Assembly (NCBI GenBank): GCA_050693935.1
Contig: JBOGWU010000185.1
Span: 1 to 14,616, forward strand
Direction of reading: 5' to 3'
Source: WHSV01 sp050693935
GTDB taxonomy: Bacteria > Actinomycetota > CADDZG01 > WHSQ01
DNA length: 14,616 bases
Positions 6,041-13,446 of this stretch are shown here, in pieces (within the stretch, counting starts at the first letter, position 1; each line of letters begins with the position of its first letter). A program made the position numbers and the translations under genes. The notes beneath the pieces were generated by a model that saw only the letters and a list, made by a program, of their open reading frames with translations, was not told the origin of the DNA and did not search any database.

Positions 6041-6046
6041 TTCGGG

Positions 6047-7546
6047 GTGATCAAGCGGGACCAGCTCATGTGGATCGGCGGCCAAGAGGTCGCCGCGCGC
6101 GACGGTGGGACCCTCGAGGTCGAAAACCCCGCCACCGGCGAGGTCGTGTTCGTGGTCGCTCGCGGGCAAGCGCCCGACATCGAGGCCGCCGTCGACGCTG
6201 CCCGACGGGCTCACGACGATGGTCCCTGGCCGCACATGCACCCGCGCGAGCGAGGGCGCATCCTCAGGGCGGCCGCGGAGATCCTCCGATCGCGTAAGGA
6301 ATCGATAGGCGAGGTCGAGACGGTTTGTGTCGGGCGGCCACTGCGAGAGATGGTCCAGCAGGTGGGTCGAGCACCCGACTGGCTCGACTTTTTCGCGTCG
6401 GTCGCCGAGACGCACGAGGACCTGGTGGTTCCCGCAAGCGGCGAGCTCATGAACTACGTGCGACGCGTGCCGCTCGGTGTCGTCGGCGCGATTACCCCGT
6501 GGAACCATCCGCTGCTGATCACGATGAAGAAGGTCGCGCCCGCGCTTGCTGCCGGCAACACCATGGTAGTGAAGCCATCCGAGCTGGCCCCCGTCGCCCC
6601 CCTCGAGCTCGCCCGTTCGCTGAGCGAGGCTGGCATTCCCGACGGAGTCATCAACGTCGTTCCGGGGTTCGGGCCGGAAGCGGGAAGGGCCCTAACCGAG
6701 AACCGTCGCATCGACCGGATCGACCTCACGGGCGGCACCGAGACAGGACGCCACGTGGCCGCGGCCGCCGGGCGCAACCTAATTCCCGTACAGGCGGAGC
6801 TCGGCGGCAAGGCCCCCGTCGTCATCTTCGACGATGTCCCTGTCGATGCCGCGGTGGCGGGCGCAACCTTCGCGAGCTTCGTCGCCAGCGGACAGAGTTG
6901 CATCGCAGGCACGCGGCTTCTCGTGCATGAACGTTCGATGAGCGCGTTTCTCGAGAAGCTGGTCGAGCGGGCCCGGCTCATTCGGGTGGGCGATCCGATG
7001 CAGCCGGAAGCGCAGATGGGTCCGGTCGCGTCGCAACGGCAACTCGACCGCATCCTCGAGCTCGTCGAGTCGGCGCGCGCCGAGGGCGCTCGCGTGCTGT
7101 GCGGTGGTGAGCGCCTTGCGGGCGATGCCTTGGAGCACGGCTACTTCATCGCTCCGACGGTGATCACCGACGTCCGAAGAGACATGAAGGTCATGCGTGA
7201 GGAGGTCTTCGGACCGGTCGTGAGCGTGCAGCCTTTCGCCGACGAGGACGAGGCCGTAGCGCTTGCCAACGACGCCGACTTTGGTCTAGGCGCGGCGGTG
7301 TGGACGAGGGATCTAACGCGAGCTCACCTGATAGCTCATCGCATCCGCTCGGGAACCGTCTGGATCAACGATCATCACCGTATCGATCCGGCCTCGCCCT
7401 GGGGCGGCTTCAAGGATTCCGGCATCGGCTCGGAGAACGGCGTAGCGGCTTTCAACGACTACACCGCGGCACAGAGCGTGCTCGTGAACCTCAGCCGGGA
7501 CTCGTTCGACTGGTTCGGATCGAGCGACGAGCTGAGATACAGCTAA
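6047..7546 (+). CDS. NAD(P)-dependent aldehyde dehydrogenase
   Basis: A complete 499-residue class I/II-type aldehyde dehydrogenase, of normal family length. Catalytic residues are all present: Asn153 (TPWNHP), Lys176 (VVKPSELAP), Glu251 (ELGGK) and the nucleophile Cys285 (SGQSCIAGTR). The cofactor segment is TGGTETGR near 228-235. EEVFGPV and SPWGGFKDSGIG mark the C-terminal half. The GTG at 6047 follows AAGGGGGAG by 6 nt and is preferred to ATG 6068, which has no ribosome site. The frame is open upstream into the divergent promoter region and is not coding there. The protein is paralogous to the truncated dehydrogenase at 1-642. It is the first gene of the + strand operon, 16 bp before livH. 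The structured leader suggests translational control. The substrate is unknown; the transport genes behind it imply a product of the imported compound. Confidence 0.95.
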   Translation: MIKRDQLMWIGGQEVAARDGGTLEVENPATGEVVFVVARGQAPDIEAAVDAARRAHDDGPWPHMHPRERGRILRAAAEILRSRKESIGEVETVCVGRPLREMVQQVGRAPDWLDFFASVAETHEDLVVPASGELMNYVRRVPLGVVGAITPWNHPLLITMKKVAPALAAGNTMVVKPSELAPVAPLELARSLSEAGIPDGVINVVPGFGPEAGRALTENRRIDRIDLTGGTETGRHVAAAAGRNLIPVQAELGGKAPVVIFDDVPVDAAVAGATFASFVASGQSCIAGTRLLVHERSMSAFLEKLVERARLIRVGDPMQPEAQMGPVASQRQLDRILELVESARAEGARVLCGGERLAGDALEHGYFIAPTVITDVRRDMKVMREEVFGPVVSVQPFADEDEAVALANDADFGLGAAVWTRDLTRAHLIAHRIRSGTVWINDHHRIDPASPWGGFKDSGIGSENGVAAFNDYTAAQSVLVNLSRDSFDWFGSSDELRYS

Positions 7547-7562
7547 TGCGGCGGAGCAACAA

Positions 7563-8432
7563 GTGAGTGGTCGCCAGTTCGTACTCCTGTTGCTAAACGG
7601 GGTCTCCTTCGGAGCGTTGCTGTTCCTGCTCTCGAGCGGATTCACGCTGATCTTCGGACTCATGCGGATCGTGAATCTCGCCCACGGTTCCTTCTACCTG
7701 ATCGGCGGATACGTCGGGCTCACACTGATCCGCGCGGGGCAGAGCTTCTGGGTTGCGATGATCGGCGGCGCGCTTGCGATTGCGGTTCTCGGATTCATAG
7801 TCGAACGCGGCCTCCTTCGTCGCGTGCGGGGCCGCACCATGCCCGAGGTGTTGCTGACGGTAGGCCTCTCGCTGATCTTCGCCGACCTCGCTCTGGCGCA
7901 ATGGGGCGGCGACCCGATCCTGCTCGACCGGCCCCCGCAGTTCGCCGGCACGATCGCGTTGGGCGGCGTTACCTATCCGGAGTTTCGGCTGCTGGTCCTG
8001 GGACTCGGGATTCTGCTCGCCGCGCTCATGTGGATCCTGCAGTCGCGCACGAAGATCGGCGCCATCATCCGAGCCGGAGTCGACGACCGCGAGATGGTCG
8101 CGGCGCTCGGCATCAACGTCAACGCCGTCTTCACCGGAGTGTTCGTGTTCGGAGCGCTGCTCGCCGGCATGACCGGTGTCATCGGCGGCGTATTTCTGAG
8201 TCTCTACCCCGGGGCCGACGGCGAGATCCTGAACTTCGCCCTGGTGGTGGTGATCCTGGGTGGGCTGGGTGATCTACGCGGGGCGATCGTCGGAAGCCTG
8301 CTGGTGGGCCTTATCGACTCCTTCGGGCGCTCACTCACGCCCTCGCTTTCCTACTTCCTTCTATTTGCGCCGATGGCCATGATCCTCATCTTCAGGCCGC
8401 GTGGACTCTTCGGCCGGGCGACGGTCAACTGA
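7563..8432 (+). CDS. livH: ABC permease, LivH-type (HAAT family)
   Basis: A 289-residue inner-membrane permease with about eight hydrophobic segments, one half of the transmembrane channel of a branched-chain amino-acid/amide-type ABC importer. The N-terminus (GVSFGALLFLLSSGFTLIFGLMRIVNLAHGSFYLIGGY) and the loop ILGGLGDLRGAIVGSLLVGLIDSFG are typical of LivH, the latter being the ATPase-contact region. GTG 7563 has GGAG 6 nt upstream and lies 16 bp after the aldehyde dehydrogenase stop. The stop abuts the livM start with no gap, implying coupling. Relatives carry leucine, amides, urea or aromatic acids. Association with catabolic dehydrogenases rather than amino-acid genes points to a degradable substrate. 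Confidence 0.93.
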   Translation: MSGRQFVLLLLNGVSFGALLFLLSSGFTLIFGLMRIVNLAHGSFYLIGGYVGLTLIRAGQSFWVAMIGGALAIAVLGFIVERGLLRRVRGRTMPEVLLTVGLSLIFADLALAQWGGDPILLDRPPQFAGTIALGGVTYPEFRLLVLGLGILLAALMWILQSRTKIGAIIRAGVDDREMVAALGINVNAVFTGVFVFGALLAGMTGVIGGVFLSLYPGADGEILNFALVVVILGGLGDLRGAIVGSLLVGLIDSFGRSLTPSLSYFLLFAPMAMILIFRPRGLFGRATVN

Positions 8433-9530
8433 GTGAATACGCTTCGCATAGTCAAGTGGGCGAGCCTTGCGGCGGTCGCGGGACTCACGGTCGCGCTCCC
8501 CTACGTCGTCTCGTCGTTCTACGTAAACATGGCCACGCAGATGCTGTTCTTCGGTCTGTTCGCTCTCTCGATCAACCTGATCGCCGGCTACGGCGGAATG
8601 GTGACGCTTGGACAAGCCGGCGTGCTCGGCATCGCGGGCTATGGCCTGGGCATCTTCTACACCAGCTACGAATTACCGCTCGCGGCCTCGGCGCTGCTCG
8701 CGATCATCAGCACGATTGTGGTCGCGCTCTTCTTCGGACTGCTGCTGGTGCGCGCCAGCGGTGTGTACTTCCTGATGATCACGCTCGCCCAAGGCATGGT
8801 GGTCTGGGGCGTGGCGCAGCGGTTGACCACGCTGACGGGCGGAGACAACGGTCTTCGCGGCATCGACCGGCCACCCTTCGCCGTCGAGTACTGGAGCTAC
8901 TACTACTTCTCACTCGCCGTCGTTGCGCTCTGCGTGTTCCTGATCGCCCGCGTCGTCCGTTCGCCGTTCGGCCTGTCGCTGAAGGGAATCCGGGAGGCGG
9001 AGACGCGGATGGCGCCGCTGGGCTACGACGTCAAGCGCATCAAGCTCTTCGCGTTCACGATCTCGGGGACCTTCGCCGGAGTCGCGGGACTGCTGCTCGC
9101 TATGTACAACAACTTCTTCAGTCCCCCGTCGGTCTACGTTAAGGCGTCTGCGGAGGGTCTTCTCATGTCGATTTTGGGAGGGGTCGGCACGATCACCGGG
9201 GCGTTCGTGGGCTCCGGCGTGTTCGTTTTCGTCACCAACTACGTCAGCGGCTACGTGGAGCGCTGGCCCACCCTTCTAGGGCTCATCTTCGTGCTCACCA
9301 TCCTGTTCACACCCGATGGAGTCGTCGGCGCCTGGCAGCGGCTGGTGTGGGCGCGCGTGCTCCGTCGTTACGGAGCAGCGCACGAGGCCGAGCTCATCGA
9401 GGTCGGCGTTGGCGGCGGCGGTCTCCTTTCGGACTTGGGCCGCAAGGGTTCCAAGTCCACGGTCGATGTGGACTCGGCGGCGCCGAAGCGCCCCGCCGAA
9501 CCGGTTGAAGAAGGGAGCACCAAGGCATGA
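8433..9530 (+). CDS. livM: ABC permease, LivM-type, with a long C-terminal tail
   Basis: The second permease of the importer, 365 residues, longer than the usual 290-330. It has the LivM signature near residues 30-70 (FFGLFALSINLIAGYGGMVTLGQAGVLGIAGYG) and the ATPase-contact loop ILGGVGTITGAFVGSG. About the last 61 residues (from 305) are hydrophilic and contain a glycine run and a charged, proline-rich end. They are predicted to lie in the cytoplasm. The GTG start at 8433 follows the livH TGA directly and has no separate clear ribosome site, so its translation probably depends on livH. Its TGA at 9528 overlaps the ATG of a 16-codon open frame (ATGA). Confidence 0.93.
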   Translation: MNTLRIVKWASLAAVAGLTVALPYVVSSFYVNMATQMLFFGLFALSINLIAGYGGMVTLGQAGVLGIAGYGLGIFYTSYELPLAASALLAIISTIVVALFFGLLLVRASGVYFLMITLAQGMVVWGVAQRLTTLTGGDNGLRGIDRPPFAVEYWSYYYFSLAVVALCVFLIARVVRSPFGLSLKGIREAETRMAPLGYDVKRIKLFAFTISGTFAGVAGLLLAMYNNFFSPPSVYVKASAEGLLMSILGGVGTITGAFVGSGVFVFVTNYVSGYVERWPTLLGLIFVLTILFTPDGVVGAWQRLVWARVLRRYGAAHEAELIEVGVGGGGLLSDLGRKGSKSTVDVDSAAPKRPAEPVEEGSTKA

Positions 9531-9577
9531 AACAAGTGGCCGTAAGGCCCGTGAGCGAGGGGAGATGGCAACTATGA
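9527..9577 (+). CDS. 16-residue mini-ORF linking livM to the binding-protein gene
   Basis: A short frame encoding MKQVAVRPVSEGRWQL. Its ATG overlaps the livM stop (ATGA at 9527-9530), and its own TGA (9575-9577) overlaps the ATG of the binding-protein gene (9574). AAGGGAG at 9511-9517 lies 9 nt before its start, a good ribosome site. No known peptide is recognised. It may be a translational relay that keeps ribosomes moving from livM to the next gene, or a chance frame in a 43-bp gap. Confidence 0.35.
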   Translation: MKQVAVRPVSEGRWQL

Positions 9578-10902
9578 ACGCATATGCAGCCCGCCTGAAA
9601 AGGGTGCACATCGCCGCGGCGCTCGCGCTCGTGCTGGTCCTTGCTGCGTGCTCGGCTCCCGGTGAAGCGGAGGGTGGAGGTGGCGGCGACGAGGGGCCGA
9701 TCAAGGTGGGAGTCATCGTGCCCACGACCGGAGTCGTGGCGGCCGCGGGCACCGACATGCTCAATGGCTGGAACCTTTACTGGGACCTGAACGGAGACGA
9801 GGTCGCGGGGCGAACGATCGAGACCATCCACGAGGACAACGCGGGCGACCCGACGACGACGCTGACCAAGGCGCGCAAGCTCGTCGAACAGGACGGGGCG
9901 GCGGTCATCGTCGGAACGCTGCTCGCAAACACCGCCCTCGCCCTCTCCGAGTATCTCGATCCACTCGACGACGTGATCGGACTGAACCCCGCCGGATCCG
10001 CCGACGACCTCAGCCAGCGCACCGCGGTCGACAACTACGTGCGAGCAGGTGGCTGGCAGAGCTCCTCGCCGACCCACGTTGCGGGCAACTGGGCCTACGA
10101 ACAGGGCTACAGGAAGATCATCACCTTGTGTCAGGACTACGCCTTCGGCCACGAGAACTGCGGCGGGTTCACCAACACCTTCACCGACCGCGGCGGAGAG
10201 ATCGTGCAGCAGTTGTGGGCTCCGCTCGGAACGCCCGACTACAGCTCCTATCTGTCGGACATCGACCCGGAGTCGGCGGATGCCGCCTTCGTTCTCACCG
10301 TGGGCGCGGACTCGGGTCGCTTCGTAAAGCAGTGGCAGGACTTCGGCCTCAAGGACAAGCTTCCGCTTATCGCCGGTGAGACCACGCTCGAGCAGTCGCT
10401 TCTCAGAGCCATGGGCGACGAGGCCCTCGGGCTTCAATCCTTCGGTCACTACGCCGAGGGCCGCGAGGATCCTGCCACCCAGGAGTTCGTAGACGAGTAC
10501 GTCAAAGCCTACGACCAGCTCCCCAGCTACTACTCGGCGTCGACGTACACGGCCGCTCAGTGGTTCGCCGAGACCCTCGAAGCCGAGGACGGCGACATGA
10601 GTGACATCCCCGCGTTTCTCGAATCGCTCAAGGCCGTTCAGCTCGACAACTCGCCCTTCGGCCCGATGCAACTCGATGAGTACGGGGGCACCATCGCCAC
10701 CATGTACCTCCGCGAGGTCGCCAAGGACGACGAGGGGCGGCTCTACAACAAGGTCATCGAGGAGTACCCGGAAACCAGCCAGTTCTGGAACTACGACCCC
10801 GAAGCCTTCCTTGATCAGCCCGTCTACACACGCGAGTACCTCGGCGACGACTGGCCCGAGTCGTGCGATCAGTTCGCCTCCGACTGCCCGCTTGACCAGT
10901 GA
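9574..10902 (+). CDS. Lipoprotein substrate-binding protein of a HAAT-type ABC importer
   Basis: A 442-residue type I periplasmic-binding-protein-fold receptor (LivJ/K, Peripla_BP_6 type), the substrate-capture part of the importer. It has a lipoprotein signal peptide: positive start (RLKR, 7-10), hydrophobic core, and lipobox VLAAC with Cys26 as the likely lipidated residue, followed by a Gly/Glu-rich linker. The mature domain opens with PIKVGVIVPTTGVVAAAGTDM. Cys186/Cys196 and Cys431/Cys438 could form two disulfides outside the membrane. ATG 9574 was chosen because GGGGAG ends 9 nt before it; ATG 9565 touches that site. The frame runs on upstream inside livM and is not coding there. The gene sits between livM and livG, and its stop overlaps the livG GTG. 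Single-membrane anchoring fits a Gram-positive-type envelope, but this is not proof. Confidence 0.94.
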   Translation: MNAYAARLKRVHIAAALALVLVLAACSAPGEAEGGGGGDEGPIKVGVIVPTTGVVAAAGTDMLNGWNLYWDLNGDEVAGRTIETIHEDNAGDPTTTLTKARKLVEQDGAAVIVGTLLANTALALSEYLDPLDDVIGLNPAGSADDLSQRTAVDNYVRAGGWQSSSPTHVAGNWAYEQGYRKIITLCQDYAFGHENCGGFTNTFTDRGGEIVQQLWAPLGTPDYSSYLSDIDPESADAAFVLTVGADSGRFVKQWQDFGLKDKLPLIAGETTLEQSLLRAMGDEALGLQSFGHYAEGREDPATQEFVDEYVKAYDQLPSYYSASTYTAAQWFAETLEAEDGDMSDIPAFLESLKAVQLDNSPFGPMQLDEYGGTIATMYLREVAKDDEGRLYNKVIEEYPETSQFWNYDPEAFLDQPVYTREYLGDDWPESCDQFASDCPLDQ

Positions 10903-11705
10903 CGCAGAAGGAGACTTCCTCCAATACCTCCACGCGGGCCGGCACGGGTGGGGCGGCTCCCCCACCCGTGCTCCGGCTCACCGGGGTCTGCCGAACCTAC
11001 GGCGGGCTGAGGGCGGTCGACGACGTCTCCTTCGAGGTTGCCTCCGGCGAACGTCGGGCCGTGATCGGGCCCAACGGCGCCGGCAAGACCACGCTGTTCA
11101 AGATGATCAGTCGCGAGGAGCCGACCACGAAGGGCCGCGTGGAGTTCCTCGGACGTGACATCACGAAGATGCCGGCGTACCGCGTGGCGAAGCTCGGCCT
11201 TTCGCGCACCTACCAGATCACGCGCGTGTTCCCCTCCCTTTCCGTGCTCGAGAACGTGGTTTTGGCGACGCAGGGCCTGCGGTCGGGCAAATACCAGATG
11301 TTCAAGGCCGCGATGAGCAACAAGGCGCTCGTCGAAGACTCCGAGCGCGCGGTCGAGCGCGTGGGGCTCGGGAAGGTGGCCCGGACTCCGGCCGCCGAGC
11401 TGGGTCACGGGGAGCAACGCCAACTGGAGCTCGGCATTGCTCTTGCGCAGACCCCAAGGCTTCTGCTTCTCGACGAACCCGCCGCGGGACTGTCGGCGGC
11501 CGAGCGCGCTCTGATGCGTGACTTGGTCCGTGACCTCCCCGAGGACATGACGGTGCTGCTCATCGAGCACGACATGGAACTCGCTCTCGGGCTCGCCGAT
11601 TACGTCACGTGTCTACACAACGGCAGTCAGGTCGCCGAGGGCAACCCGGATGAGATCAAGAGCAACGAGCGCGTGCAGGACATCTACCTGGGCCGCGGCG
11701 ACTGA
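10899..11705 (+). CDS. livG: ABC ATPase, LivG-type
   Basis: A 268-residue ATP-binding subunit that powers the importer at the inner membrane face. Walker A is GPNGAGKT (57-64), the signature is LGHGEQ (168-173, an LSYGEQ-like variant typical of LivG), Walker B is LLLLDEP with Asp192-Glu193, and the H-loop is LLIEHDM. The GTG at 10899 overlaps the binding-protein stop (GTGA) but has no clear ribosome site. This start adds 23 Thr/Ser/Gly/Pro-rich residues that LivG proteins usually lack. The alternative GTG at 10968 (codon 24, MLRLTGVCRTYGG) matches the normal N-terminus and yields 245 residues, but also has no ribosome site and lies in a 12-bp hairpin. The stop overlaps the livF start (TGATG). 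Confidence 0.93.
   Translation: MTQKETSSNTSTRAGTGGAAPPPVLRLTGVCRTYGGLRAVDDVSFEVASGERRAVIGPNGAGKTTLFKMISREEPTTKGRVEFLGRDITKMPAYRVAKLGLSRTYQITRVFPSLSVLENVVLATQGLRSGKYQMFKAAMSNKALVEDSERAVERVGLGKVARTPAAELGHGEQRQLELGIALAQTPRLLLLDEPAAGLSAAERALMRDLVRDLPEDMTVLLIEHDMELALGLADYVTCLHNGSQVAEGNPDEIKSNERVQDIYLGRGD
10942..10971 (+). repeat. Perfect 12-bp inverted repeat at the livK-type/livG junction
   Basis: GCACGGGTGGGG (10942-10953) and CCCCACCCGTGC (10960-10971) form a perfect 12-bp stem with a 6-nt loop, extendable by one G-U pair. It starts 39 bases after the binding-protein stop and lies within the atypical N-terminal extension of livG. There is no T run, so it is not an intrinsic terminator. Such hairpins can protect upstream mRNA, allowing more binding protein than ATPase to be made. 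Confidence 0.6.
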
Positions 11706-12424
11706 TGCTCGCGATCGGCGACCTGCATTCCGGGTACGGGCTTTCCGAGGTACTGAACGGGGTGACGCTCGAGGTGCCCGACGGCAAGCTCGTGGCGCTG
11801 TTAGGACGCAACGGCATGGGCAAGACGAGCCTCTGCCGGTCGATCATGGGACTCGACCCGCCGGTCATACGAAGCGGAACCATCGACTACAACGGGACCA
11901 GCATCACGCGCGCCGCCCCCTTCAAGATCGCGCGGCTAGGCCTCGGCTACGTTCCGCAGGGTCGTCGCATCTTCGGTTCCCTCAACGTGGTGGAGAACCT
12001 GTCCATGGCTCAACGTTCTGCCGTCCGCGGCGACCAAGGCGAAGCCTGGGACCTGGAACGAGTCTTTGAAATGTTTCCCCGTTTGGCCGAGCGGAAGTCC
12101 CACGGGGGCGCGCAGCTTTCGGGCGGCGAGCAACAGATGCTGGCGATCGGCCGCGCTCTCATGACGAACCCTGGGTTGCTGATCATGGACGAGCCCTCTG
12201 AGGGCCTGGCCCCTGTCATCGTGGAGCAGCTTGGCGAGCGATTGCAGGACTTGAAGCAATCGTCGCTGTCCATGTTGCTCGTCGAGCAGAACTACTCGCT
12301 GGCCCTCAAACTCGCCGACATCCTGTACGTAATGGAGAACGGCCGGGTCGTATTCGCCGGTGGCCCGGAGGAGCTGGATAGCAGCGAGGACGTCAAGCGG
12401 CGTTATCTAGGGGTTGGAATCTGA
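11705..12424 (+). CDS. livF: ABC ATPase, LivF-type
   Basis: The second ATPase of the importer, 239 residues, normal for LivF. Walker A is GRNGMGKT (34-41), the signature is LSGGEQ (138-143), Walker B is LLIMDEP with Asp162-Glu163, followed by EGLAP as in LivF proteins, and the H-loop region is LLVEQNY. The ATG at 11705 overlaps the livG stop as TGATG, so livG and livF are translationally coupled and made in equal amounts, fitting a heterodimeric motor. The stop is 29 bp before the oxidoreductase gene. Confidence 0.95.
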   Translation: MLAIGDLHSGYGLSEVLNGVTLEVPDGKLVALLGRNGMGKTSLCRSIMGLDPPVIRSGTIDYNGTSITRAAPFKIARLGLGYVPQGRRIFGSLNVVENLSMAQRSAVRGDQGEAWDLERVFEMFPRLAERKSHGGAQLSGGEQQMLAIGRALMTNPGLLIMDEPSEGLAPVIVEQLGERLQDLKQSSLSMLLVEQNYSLALKLADILYVMENGRVVFAGGPEELDSSEDVKRRYLGVGI

Positions 12425-12453
12425 GCAGCGCGGCGAGCGGAGGGAGATCGTAA

Positions 12454-13401
12454 GTGAACTGGGGCCTCATTGGAACGCGCGGCTACGCCGCCTCCGCCGC
12501 GGCGCCCGGCGTCAAGGCATCCCAGAGTGGCGAGCTCGTCGCGGTTCTGGGCCGGGACGTCGAACGCACCCGAGACTTCGCTCGCGAGCACGACGTCGAA
12601 GTCGCTGCCACTCTCCTGGATGAGTTTCTGGCCACCCCGGGGCTCGACGCGGTCTGGGTTGCCTCGCCCACCTTCTTGCACCACTCGCAAGGCATGGCCG
12701 CACTGAAGGCCGGAAAACACGTGTTGCTGGAGAAGCCCCTGGCCCCCACCGCGGCTGAGGCCTGGGAGCTGGTCGAGGCCGCCTCCCAGTCGGGGGTCGT
12801 GCTCGCCACCGGCTACCAAGGACGTTGCGTACCCGGCCACCAGGCCATGAAGAGGCTCATAGCGGATGGCTCCATCGGCGATGTAACCGCGGCTCGCACC
12901 TACTACGGGGTCCACCGGGGCGGCCCTCCCCCGGAGTGGCGCCAGCATCGCGCCGAGGCGCGTTGGGGCGCGCTGGCCGACATCGGAACCCACCATCTCG
13001 ACCTTCTGCGCATGCTCCTCGGAGAGGTCGTGGATGCTCACGGCCTGACCGGGCATCAGCTCGGCTTCGAGACCGAAGACGTTGCGGCTGCGACCCTACG
13101 CTTCGAGTCCGGGGTCCTGGCCACGCTCACCGCGACCGTGAACGTCTGGAAGATGGCGACGCGGGTCGAGGTACACGGCACCAAGGGCGCGCTGGTGGCG
13201 CTCGACACGAACCCGGCGGGGGCCGGCACCGTCACGCTGGTCACAGCCGACGGCGAGCGAGATGTTACCGGCGAGCGACCCCCCTCCCTTTGGGCCGCGC
13301 TCGTCGACGCGATCGAGGCGGCGGCCGCCGGAGAAGACGTTGTTTACGCCACCGGTAGCGACGGCGCCCGCAACATCGAGATCCTGGAACGCATCGGCTA
13401 A
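12454..13401 (+). CDS. Gfo/Idh/MocA family oxidoreductase
   Basis: A 315-residue NAD(P)-dependent dehydrogenase, a little shorter than the usual 330-350. The N-terminal Rossmann segment is NWGLIGTRGYA (2-12), the classic EKP motif is at 93-95 (VLLEKPLA), and the C-terminal substrate-domain signature is ADIGTHHLDLLRMLLG, with Asp176, His180 and Asp183. Family members oxidise or reduce sugars, inositols or related polyols. The GTG at 12454 has GGAGGGAG 7 nt upstream. It follows livF by 29 bp, so it is probably the last gene of the operon. The 45 bp after its stop contain no obvious terminator before the convergent endonuclease gene. Its place in the pathway is unclear: it could act on the imported compound or on another substrate altogether. 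Confidence 0.9.
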   Translation: MNWGLIGTRGYAASAAAPGVKASQSGELVAVLGRDVERTRDFAREHDVEVAATLLDEFLATPGLDAVWVASPTFLHHSQGMAALKAGKHVLLEKPLAPTAAEAWELVEAASQSGVVLATGYQGRCVPGHQAMKRLIADGSIGDVTAARTYYGVHRGGPPPEWRQHRAEARWGALADIGTHHLDLLRMLLGEVVDAHGLTGHQLGFETEDVAAATLRFESGVLATLTATVNVWKMATRVEVHGTKGALVALDTNPAGAGTVTLVTADGERDVTGERPPSLWAALVDAIEAAAAGEDVVYATGSDGARNIEILERIG

Positions 13402-13446
13402 CGCCCGATCACGTGTGCAGCGATGAGACACACCCATTTTCCTTGG

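Noticed and set aside
9394..10965. 523-codon open frame on the - strand opposite the binding-protein gene
   Set aside because: It spans livM, the binding protein and livG junctions in antisense, has no family features, and reflects third-codon GC bias.
10942..10971. The 12-bp hairpin as a rho-independent terminator
   Set aside because: No T tract follows, and livG and livF continue directly downstream in the same operon.
13402..13446. GTGTG/CACAC pairing between the oxidoreductase and endonuclease genes as a terminator
   Set aside because: Five weak pairs without a T run; not distinguishable from chance.
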